Positions 55,274 to 64,000 of a stretch of DNA of 64,000 bases are shown piece by piece. Position 1 is the stretch's first letter; every line of letters starts with the position of its first letter. A program made the translations under genes and the position numbers. This stretch comes from Lineus longissimus (taxonomy: Eukaryota > Nemertea > Pilidiophora > Heteronemertea > Lineidae), in NCBI RefSeq assembly GCF_910592395.1, contig NC_088324.1:9016953-9080952 (forward strand). The letters are read 5' to 3'. The notes below the pieces were generated by a model, which had not been told where the DNA came from, searched no databases, and saw nothing but the letters and a program-made list of their open reading frames with translations.

Positions 55274-56138
55274 TCGTATCCAAGAATTAGTAATCATAAA
55301 TTGAAATGTAGGATTGTTAATGAGAAATACAAATTGACTCATACTGGTTATTAATATAAAAGTTTAATTCAAGTGATGAGATGGGGGACACTTGGCAGAA
55401 CAGGCGACTTTTTGGACGTCGGGTCGCCATCTCCTTGTGGTCATCAGGACTGGAGATCTGCCTTCAGCCAATGACAATCGGGACGCCTGATCTAGTAATA
55501 TCCTATTAGTGGCCCTTTTTAACAGCGTGCTCCCCATCCAAACCCTCAGAGACGACCCAAAACCCGAGACTGAATCTGTTTAACTCCATGTATCGTACCA
55601 CTACGTTGAGTCAACAAAGTTATGAAAAAGAATACCGCCTTCCGTGGTTATTCTGTCCTCACGTCGCTTATTAGCCTGTACGTATTCCCTGCTATTATTT
55701 ATAGGCCCTTGCCAATATGCATAGTTTCAAACATTATTTGTAAGATTTAATCATGTAATTATAGGCCTAATTGAACTCTTATAGGCCTATACCACTTAAC
55801 TTGTTTTGACGTTGCTAGGAGTTGGTTTTGGAATGTTTTAGGACAGTTCAGGAATAGCCACCAACAGAGGAACCCCTGTTTGGATGAGCTCCTACTCAAA
55901 ATATTAAAAGTTTCATCATCACCGTTATCTTATCTTCAAGTTACGTTCGTACAATCACATTCCTCCACGCTGTCTGGCTCGAGTCTTCTATCGGCTTGAG
56001 TTAGGACAAGAACACGCCTTCGCTGACATTACACTAGTCCCTCAGAGGATCGCCAGCAGCCACACCCCATAGGAGCCTCCCCAAGAAGGAGCTCCGCAAC
56101 AATTGGTCTATTCCGCAAAAGCAGTCAACCAATCAGAT
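55274..56138. other. Spacer between repeat elements
   Basis: No gene or tandem array recognised. Contains several AGGCCTAT words around 55700-55790. Confidence 0.4.
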
Positions 56139-56546
56139 ACTGTCATTTATGGAGGACGGAAGTGAGAATTGTGAGTTGATGTTATTTTCAATACACGATT
56201 GCAGGTCGTGTGATCTTTGAGATTTCGTGGAACAGAAATTGTATAAAAAACGCACGTGCGAAGCTCAAATGTCAGCAAACGTACGTGGATTGCTTAACTT
56301 GGGTTCTCCCTATTCCTTCTAGTGATTGGCATGCGTTCCTTTATCTCAAGCCCCTTTACAGTTCTGATATTCTTAACTACCCTAAGCATACTACCCTGGA
56401 AACCTTTGGAGATTTGCATTTTTTACAATTTCATTTCCGGCGAAATCGCAAAGATCACATAACCTGCAATCGTGTATTGAAAATAACATCAACCCACAAA
56501 GACCGTCCACAATTCTCACATCCGTCCTCCATAAATGACACTTTCG
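56139..56546. mobile_element. Foldback element with about 95-105-bp inverted arms
   Basis: Left arm 56139-56234 and right arm 56440-56546 are reverse complements over GTCATTTATGGAGGACGGA, GTGAGAATTGTG and GATGTTATTTTCAATACACG. About 205 bp of unrelated sequence lies between them. The right arm contains an extra ACGGTCTTTG piece. Confidence 0.82.
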
Positions 56547-56690
56547 TCCACAATTCCTATTTATGCCGGGGCATAATTCACGAGATCCGAGGTTTTGATT
56601 GTTTGATTTATGGTGCACCACAATTCCGATTAATACCGTGGCATAATTCTGATACTGTCCACTCGCGCCAGCCATAACCGTAGCCGTTTT
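56545..56690 (-). repeat. Repeat C, copy 2 (inverted relative to copy 1)
   Basis: Minus-strand match to 53911-54055 including GCTGGCGCGAGTGGACAG and CAAAACCTCGGATCTCGTGA. It abuts the foldback element on one side and a family B MITE on the other. Confidence 0.8.
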
Positions 56691-56706
56691 ACCCGTACTA
56701 TTAAAC

Positions 56707-56811
56707 GGAGTTTTCGCCAAAAGCTCCCATGAAACGTCAACGCGAACGACTGTCCCGTTGTTTGACCTACTTATAGGTATTGGCGTTTCGCGACAACTCC
56801 CTATCCTCGCT
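56707..56811. mobile_element. Palindromic TA-site MITE (family B), copy 4, shortened
   Basis: GGAGTTTTCGCC at the left, GACAACTCCC followed by TA at the right; central GAAACGTCAACGCGAACG as in other copies. About 25 bp shorter than the others. Confidence 0.65.
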
Positions 56812-58096
56812 GTACCTGAAAAATTAACTGCAGTAACTAAACTGCACCTTTGTATCGTCCGTTTTGTCAACCTGACGCCTGTGGCAAAGCGTTTTGTAAT
56901 TTTTCGCTCCAGATACAGTTTAAGTCGCATTCGTTGCCAAATCGAGTAATAAAGCGTGCGTATGTGAATTTCGCCTATCGTGCCTATAGACCCGATCTTT
57001 CTATACGTGTACATTATGCGCGATGATGCTGCACCATCATATTGATTAAGTAATGAGTCAGATTGCATGATTACAATGCAGTAGTGGAACATCACCACAT
57101 CAGTTTCACTGATAACGTAAATCGTAAAATCTTCGCGGGCGTTTTTTTTGTTCGCGCGGATTTTGCAAGCAATTGAAATTCGCGAAATTAAGAATCGTGA
57201 GAAATATTTTCCAAGCGGAAAAAGCTAATCGACGAAATTCCATAATCCGCAAATATAAATGTGAAAATTGTGTCGTTTTCATAAAGGCGCGAATTTTTCG
57301 CAGTTCACAGTAGCAACGTTTTGCTCTACCACACAACTGGTATATATAGATGCATCCTTCCACAGTATACCTGCAGTGTGAACTTGAGTTGCATTCTACT
57401 TTTCCTGGTTGTTTTTCTACACGCGTAGAAGTGAAGGGTTGCATGTACTATGAGGCAGCGGCAGTATACATGATTGTATGCTCTTCAATATCTGTATTAT
57501 TATTCTAGTCTTCATTATGCTGTAGCCAGTAAGCTATCTACACATGCAAAGTGTCTGTCCGTGAAGTACATGATGTACGACGGGCGGGGCATAATCATGA
57601 ATGTTCCACCCATGGATCGATGATGGCGATCATATGGATGGAATGACATAGTCATATCTTCCATGGGCCAATCATTGTTCCATCCATGGAATCCGGGCTA
57701 TGGGCTATCAATGAATTTATAGAAGTGGCTAACTATTCTGCTTTTTTCACATCATTCTGAAGGGTTACCAGCCAGGATTAATCTTGATAACATCGACCAC
57801 CACGAAACGGCTTTGGGTTCGACAGGCCGCAACAGGCAAGGCCAAATAAACGCAAATGTTACTTTCCCTTATTTTGAAAATAAATCGTTACCACACGCGT
57901 AGGCAGGAGCGTTCAGTGAATGCATGAAATTGTGTTATTCAACCCTTATCTAACCCTTTCTGCATTCTAGTGAATATGTTTTAACTGATCCTTGAAGGGG
58001 TAGCCAGCTCTGCCCTCAGACCAACCCAACAGTGAGCACCAGGTGTGTTTCTGATGAAGTTTTTTACTGCTTTCAGTATTATTCCACTAAAAAGCC
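56812..58096. other. Intergenic region upstream of the SLC6 gene
   Basis: Includes a stretch at 57120-57310 dense in CGCGAAATT/AATTCGCG words that looks like an old repeat. The SLC6 promoter and any 5' UTR exon should lie here; no TATA box chosen. Confidence 0.4.
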
Positions 58097-58280
58097 ATGG
58101 CCAAGTATGAGGTAGCCAGCCAGACGTGCCAGGAAGACCCAGGGGGCGCTAAGGAGCCCGAAATACACAAGCGGGAGAAATGGTCCCGGCAAATAGACTA
58201 CCTCTTGTCTTGCATCGGATTTAGTGTCGGACTTGGAAATGTCTGGCGATTTCCGTATCTCTGTTACAAGAATGGCGGCG
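58097..58280 (+). CDS. SLC6 exon 1: N-terminus and TM1
   Basis: ATG in a GCCATGG context. Donor GTAAGT follows an AATGGCGGCG run. Ends in phase 1. Confidence 0.93.
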
Positions 58281-61200
58281 GTAAGTGCATGTATACTGGG
58301 TGTGAAAAAAAACTTCATCGAATTTAAACGGTCATTCTTAACCAGCATGAATTCCTAACCACCAAATATCAATTCGGTGAGCACGGTGGCCCCTGGCCTT
58401 GAGACTCCATGAATATATCTATGATGAAAGGACTTATTTTGCCGCTTGTGCAAACACTCGTCAAATTCAAGGGTTGTTTCAAATCAGGTCAAGATCACAC
58501 AACATCGCCGTGCACCGTCGATTGTATTCATGAAATATAGTGTTCCAGTGAACTACACGTCACAGGCAAAGATACTGATGGGCAAAATGATGGATTTAGC
58601 TATTTTGACTAACAATAAACCCCTTTTACACACGAGTCTATAATGGTCAATTACTCACTGATGGCCAATGGATGATCTATTGATGGGGATTCCATCAGAG
58701 ACAAGACCACCATTGATTATTTAAGCCTTTTAGCAGAAGCCAATGTTTGAGCGCGTCGCATCAATTACTGCACATGGTTGTGAATCTGAAATTTTGATGT
58801 GATATTCCGGACTGTCGGGCGAGTAACGGGTGAAATTTAAACTGATAGTTGTCCACGGTAAATTTTAGGTAACCGGACAAGTTGATCTTTCGACCCGTTT
58901 CAACCAACTGGCTGAAACGCCCCCACTGCCAAATTAGCAAAAATCAAAATTAATGTTTTTCATCAAATAATGTATTAATATCTGTAACTCTTGCCACAAC
59001 AAATATCTTTTCAATACTTCTCCAATCATAGACTTGACAGTTGAAAACATACTCGCGTCCTATTGATAGGTCTGATGGCTCCTCCAACCCACATGAATGA
59101 ATATTCAATGCTGGTCTTGTCTCATCACACATCCAATGACGGTGGGGCCCATACAAATGCGCATAAGCTGAAAAAAACGAACTCCTATGCCGCCTTATCT
59201 CAGCTGACATGTTTCCTTGAAAACGTCTTCAAACCAACATTACAATCCTGAGTTTTGACTCATTTCATTGATTTGACTTGAACCCAATGAAACTACTGTG
59301 GAACCTCCCTCAGCGGTCAACTCTCTAATAAGGACACCTCTTTATTTAAGGACACTCGTTTTGGTCCCCATTTAGTTGCCTCCATTCAATTTGAACAATC
59401 GGGCCTGAACCTTAATCTTTGTCAATCTATGTTTCAGGTGGTTTCCTTATCCCCTACTTTGTTTGCGCCCTATTGGGCGGAGTCCCCTTGTTCTTCCTCG
59501 AAGCCTCGCTGGGGCAGTTCATGGGAGTGGGCGGAGTAGGGACGTGGAATATATGCCCTCTCTTTCAAGGTATGTGTGTGGGAGCGCGTTCGCGCTTGGG
59601 TTAAAGTGCTCGGTCAACCCCAGAGTTGTCTAACCTAGCTCTCAGGTGATAGGCCTGTTATGTCGTTGTTACAACAACGGCTGCTGCTATATTTGTTTGG
59701 ATTATTCTTCGATAACTCTCCCGCAGAATACAAATTACTTTTTTAGGTCATATTAGTATCAGGATATTCATGTTCACAAGCAAATGTACATTTGACTATT
59801 GCCCCACTTATCGAGGCAGACTTCAGCTACTAACAATGTTGACTGTATAGGGGTTATTTTCATTTACATTAAACATACAGCGATACTGTCTGGAATATTA
59901 ATTGAAACATCGATTTTAACCAAAAAAATGTAACATTGTGGCAACAACATAAATCATAATTGCAAACATGTTAAGAAGGTGCACTCGACAACACTGCTCT
60001 AAATGCCATTACTGCTTCGAACTCTGTATACCAACGCCGCCGCCATCGCAGTTAGGCCCTTTGCACTTCACATCAGCAGTGTTTGAAAATAATGCTACCG
60101 GTACCTAATTGCGCTCAAGCTGTTTCAGAATTATCTACCTGTACCATTTACCTCTGTCTGTGATACAGCTCAAAACCCATACATTCAACTGCTTGCAACT
60201 GTCAATGTTCTTTTATTTCAGGGATTGGATTTGCCTGCGCGACTGTAGCCTTCCTTCTGAATATCTACTATATCGTCATTCTCGCCTGGGCGTTTTATTA
60301 TACCTTCGCCAGCTTTACCTCAGTATTACCATGGTCAACCTGTGATAACGAATGGAACACAGAAAACTGCTCACTCTTCCTAAACAATTATGCAGCAAAT
60401 GCGACCTCGTCAGATGGCGAGAATGTGACGTCGTATGGCGGGAACGCTACCTCGGGAATGCAAGATGGGGGCCTGAATCTGACGCTTATACTCAACTCGA
60501 CCACATTCAAGGGTGTTGATCCTGTTACCGAATATTGGGAGTAAGTGGGTCGGCGTTTTTGCAGCACTGGTTTTGGTAAATTACACATATCCACATTTTG
60601 TGTTGTAGCTTCACTGTTTGTTGGTCTGAAGTAACGTCAAACTCTTTCAAAACGGATACTTCTTCAGGAAACCCGACCTTCGATGATTCTCCGCTCCCAG
60701 TCACTGCTGGTTGGATTGGCTTTCCTGCATAATAAATGATTGATGTAAAGAAAGTGTTTCTCATTTTCTGTGCCATTTTGTAGGCGGGTTGAATGGCTAT
60801 ACATTTTTATAAACTGAAACGCTCTCGATCAGCCACGGTAAACTGGAGCGATATAGGGAGGCATTTTCCCTGATCATGACGATTATAGAAAAAACACTCG
60901 CTCCAGTTTAACGGGGATCAACTAAAAATACCACCACTACATGTAGGACGTGTTGTGCAGGCCTACCGAAATGGAACAGCGTGTACCAGTAAACACCCAG
61001 ATGTTCTCAACAATTGTAGGGAACTTACTTTAACTCCGAATTTCAAAACATATTTCCCCTCATTTTTGAAGATGTCTCTTACCGAAATTTATGAACAGCA
61101 TCAAATGGTTGTAACCCCGCGGGTTGGCATATGTTTTGAATAGCTCCAGTCTTCCTTTTAAACGAGTACTTCTCATCTTATGCGAATACAGATAATGACA

Positions 61201-63962
61201 ACCAGTAGGTCACCTTTGGTGTCATTCAAAAAATATCTTAGTGTGATATGCGTGTAGTGTAATGCAACTCGGATTAATCGGACCTTTTTATTATTTTTCT
61301 CAAAATCGCTTCAGATTATTCTGAGCATGGACCCGAGTTCTCCTAAAAATGTATATTGTGTAATTTCTTTTGCAAAATTTCTCATAACGAAATCGGTCAA
61401 AGTGCCTCTCAAAATTGGTCCGTTCTCAAAATTGGCCCATTCAAGTACGTCTGAGGTTTTAATGGCTAACCAATTCCTTTTTAGAAATCGAGTTCTCGGT
61501 ATCTCGGATGGCATCGACGAGGTAGGCAGTGTACGATGGGAACTATGCCTGTGTCTGCTCCTGGCCTGGATCATCGTGTACTTCTGCGTGTGGAAAGGCA
61601 TTAAGAGCTCGGGAAAGGTAGGTCGAAAATCGCGATAAAGCCTGAGTTCAGAAGCTGGCCACGTGCTATCGTCTTGGTCACATTCCTGGCTATTGTGTTG
61701 CACAGCCAAGCTTTCCGAGATCCCATTACAGGGCCACAAATCAGGTATCAGTCTGACCTAAATGGGTCAAGTTGAGCAAGGCTAATGCGTGACCAAGTCG
61801 TCTGTTAAAGGGGATCGCGGTTCGTACATTCGTAATGGCTAGTGGTCCAGGAAAATAGAAATGCAGTTATACACAATGCCGTAGTGCAGTTATTATGCAT
61901 GCAAATTTGCCGAAACTTGGTATTTAATCCGTCTACACGTCAACTGATATTCAGTATACGCATGAACGTGTACGTATTTAGGCAACTCCAGTGAAATTTT
62001 CAAATTATAAATCTCATTTTTTACGAACGGCTTAGGCCTTTAATACGGAACAATATGCAGGGCAGAGACCTGTATTCATCCACGACCGGAAGTGTGGCAC
62101 AGTCACATAGAGCTTATCAAAATGTCAAGTTGTGGTAAATACATGGCTGGGATGGACCAAAGTGGAATTAATTCTCAATCTGTGGTTGATTCTTAATCTA
62201 CAGAGTCAGGCCATCACAGAAATATGCTTTTTGATAATATATTTAAGAAAATGTGGTCTCACTGGTCAGTTTAGAACTTGTACTTTGACAGGGCCATATC
62301 AATGCGCCAGTGACGTTTTGATGGATATGGTGTACGGAAATCTTTTTTTCTCAGGCAATCGGTATTGGAATTTTTTAAAACTTTATTATGCTATTGGCAA
62401 AGGGTTCTTCTTGACACATATAAAATTTTGTGCAGATTGATTGGTCCAATGAGTACTTTTTTTACCAAAACCTATGCACAACAATGTACACGTAATGTAC
62501 ACATGTTTTAATAGAGGACTCTGGCCTGCAGTTTGTTGTGTTATTTTGTTGTTTGTTCGAACATTTACAACGACAACGTTATTTGTATATGCTTCTAGGT
62601 GATGTATTTCACAGCCACTTCGCCGTACATCCTGATGTTTATCTTATTGGTGCGCGGTGCGCTGTTAGAGGGCGCTGGTGCAGGCGTTCTATACTACATC
62701 AAACCAACGTGGGAAAGGCTGCTGGATATTCAGGTAAAACGCCTCATGCCCTTTATACTATTAGTAGTTAATTAGTAGATCTGCTAATATATATATGTAT
62801 ATATATTCTTTCATATGGAACCTCGGGGAATCGGGTAAATCCATGTAATATCCTTAAGCGGATGTCGCACTACCAACGTTTCGGCGTATATTGTACATTT
62901 TCTCAGTCGGTGAAAATGAACCCTCTCATAAAAGTCCGGCGCAGATCAATAAGTTAGATTCAGTCTGATTAACAAGTGGATGGGCAGCATAGTATTGCTC
63001 GTATGAAGTTCGCTCATAAGGATGTGTGGGATGATAGGCCAGATGGTTTACTCGGAGATAGCAAGTAATCAATGGCCATCAAAAGCGCATTTCAGTACAT
63101 AAAAGTCCACAAATTAAGATGAACAAGCGCTCCCGGAAATGACAAAAGGCTCATGGATGACGAGCACATTGAAATAGGCTCCGATCCGCTGTGGGATGGA
63201 CCTATCGATCTAATGGTCAGAATGACATTCTCTGATACATGCCGTTACGATTTGATACTTCAAGCTTTGAATGACTAACAATTATTTCTTCATTGTTTCA
63301 GGTTTGGGTTGATGCAGGGACACAGATATTTTATTCCTATTCCATTGGGATTGGAACTCACAACGCATTAGGCAGTTACAATAAGTTCAACCATAATTCG
63401 TACAGGTAATTAACTACATACCGTAGCATGGCAGTGTAGAATTAATTACTGCGCAGTCCCAGAACGACTATATGGTTTATGACTCATCTCCAAGCGTCGC
63501 CATTGGTAACGGTTGCTTAGTGATCGTATGAGGAGGTTATCAAGATATTTTACATGAGAATTCGAAGAGCACAAATTAATTAAGAGTTAAGATACATGAA
63601 GTAGAACCTCTCTATAAAGGACGCCTTCGGGATTGACAAATCTTAGAGTAACCAGACTAAGTTAATACATAAATACACAACAGAGGGGTGACATAATTAA
63701 TCAGCGAAGTCGGATTAAATGGAAACAATTTTAGACCAAAACTTATTGCAGATGAGGTGTCCACTAAAGGGATGTTCCATTTAGTGTACAAAATGGTCCC
63801 TTGCCTGTAAACAACCCGTTCGATCCTCTCGCTTCAGAGACTGTATATTGTTCGCCCTGATCAACAGTGGAACGAGTATATTCGCTGGGTTCGTCATCTT
63901 CTCCGTTCTTGGCTTCATGGCTCATACACAGCAAGTGGATATAGCCAACGTTACTGCTTCAG
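58097..63962 (+). CDS. SLC6 Na+/Cl- coupled transporter, GABA/taurine/creatine subgroup (3' incomplete)
   Basis: Seven exons (58097-58280, 59438-59569, 60222-60540, 61485-61617, 62599-62733, 63302-63405, 63838-63962) join in phase to 377 aa and continue beyond the window. The N-terminal tail ends in [15 protein letters not shown]1 has the family signature [17 protein letters not shown]. The second extracellular loop has the paired cysteines ([12 protein letters not shown]). TM6 shows [19 protein letters not shown], with the sodium/substrate site region, followed by [17 protein letters not shown]7 has [20 protein letters not shown]. The GAGAG before TM6 and the GIDEVGS stretch after loop 2 are most like taurine, creatine and betaine carriers. 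It should import a small amino acid or osmolyte with Na+ and Cl-. The exact substrate is not certain. Confidence 0.92.
59296..59370 (+). mobile_element. MITE end fragment in SLC6 intron 1
   Basis: GTGGAACCTCCCTCAGCGG, AAGGACACCTCTTTATTTAA and GGACACTCGTTTTGGTCCCC resemble the ends of the element at 63599-63788. Solo end, pogo/mariner-like by general appearance. Confidence 0.55.
59438..59569 (+). CDS. SLC6 exon 2: TM2
   Basis: Acceptor ATGTTTCAG, donor [26 protein letters not shown] then LEASLGQF. The family usually has GGGAFLIPY; here the Ala is Gly. Confidence 0.92.
60222..60540 (+). CDS. SLC6 exon 3: TM3 and glycosylated loop 2
   Basis: Acceptor TTTTATTTCAG, donor GTAAGT (phase 2). TM3 is [16 protein letters not shown]. 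The loop has a cysteine pair and six N-glycosylation sequons (NCS, NAT, NVT, NAT, NLT, NST), more than usual. Confidence 0.93.
61485..61617 (+). CDS. SLC6 exon 4: TM4
   Basis: Acceptor CCTTTTTAG, donor GTAGGT; ends in phase 0. [20 protein letters not shown] then KGIKSSGK. Confidence 0.92.
61830..61925 (+). repeat. Dispersed repeat in intron 4, second copy of 52361-52470
   Basis: GGTCCAGGAAAATAGAAATG through TTATGCATGCAAATTTGCCG, about 90% like the other copy. Confidence 0.75.
62599..62733 (+). CDS. SLC6 exon 5: TM5
   Basis: Acceptor TATGCTTCTAG, donor [26 protein letters not shown] then [16 protein letters not shown]. Confidence 0.92.
63302..63405 (+). CDS. SLC6 exon 6: TM6
   Basis: Acceptor CATTGTTTCAG, donor AG/GTAATT (phase 2). 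Contains the substrate- and ion-binding unwound helix region. Confidence 0.92.
63599..63788. mobile_element. MITE in SLC6 intron 6
   Basis: Left end GTAGAACCTCTCTATAAAGG, right end the imperfect complement (CTAAAGGGATGTTCCATTTA). About 190 bp, ending 49 bp before exon 7. No coding potential. Confidence 0.55.
63838..63962 (+). CDS. SLC6 exon 7: TM7 (last visible exon)
   Basis: Acceptor CTCGCTTCAG, donor [23 protein letters not shown] .. [12 protein letters not shown]. The next exon would begin outside the window. Confidence 0.92.
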
Positions 63963-64000
63963 GTAAGAACAACATGAAGATACCCGGGCAGATAATTCGA

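Noticed and set aside
56391-57098. 235-codon minus-strand open frame
   Set aside because: It crosses a foldback arm, repeat C and a family B MITE. No domain, and composition fits chance reading of repeats.

Overview
This is animal nuclear DNA: multi-exon genes with canonical GT..AG introns, conserved metazoan protein families and many small non-autonomous DNA transposons. Frequent AGGCCTA and TACATGTA words, high intron content and dense foldback elements suggest a marine invertebrate, perhaps an ambulacrarian, an amphioxus or a lophotrochozoan. The species cannot be fixed from the sequence alone. All gene models below were built by hand from splice consensus, reading phase and domain continuity.

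Layout. 1-18.2 kb: no gene recognised. It holds three copies of a 244-bp MITE-like element (here called family A), a palindromic MITE, degenerate minisatellites, microsatellites and a block of diverged repeats at 15.2-17.5 kb. 18.28-21.50 kb (+): the last three exons of an MFS transporter of the MFSD4/NaGLT1 type. 22.49-24.19 kb (-): a complete three-exon torsin-4A-like AAA+ protein of 418 aa, convergent with the MFS gene. 25.22-49.27 kb (+): a complete 32-exon gene for a 2,015-aa secreted mosaic protein: signal peptide, 21 sushi/CCP modules, MAM, one more CCP, a Thr/Ala/Gly/Ser repeat linker, a second MAM and a C-terminal ShKT domain. It starts about 1 kb from the torsin gene, head to head. 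49.3-58.1 kb: intergenic, rich in foldback and inverted repeats, including a 1,002-bp element with inverted minisatellite ends and an 8-bp target duplication. 58.10-64.0 kb (+): the first seven exons of an SLC6 Na+/Cl- coupled transporter of the GABA/taurine/creatine subgroup, running off the window.

Main points of interest. (1) The CCP/MAM/ShKT protein contains five alternating A-B CCP dyads. One dyad (two exons) was recently duplicated in tandem (36951-38774 and 38775-40571). The two copies differ by 12 nonsynonymous and 1 synonymous change in exons, while the intron between those exons has one substitution and one 2-bp indel, which suggests diversifying selection. (2) Both duplication units carry a family A element at the same target site with the same 9-bp duplication, but in opposite orientations; a shared variant links one of them to a different copy, which favours two independent insertions or gene conversion. 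(3) Family A has ten near-full-length copies in 64 kb (five per strand), is made of hairpin modules, and mostly has 9-bp target duplications. The CCP protein may act as a secreted recognition or adhesion molecule; this is inference from its domains only.
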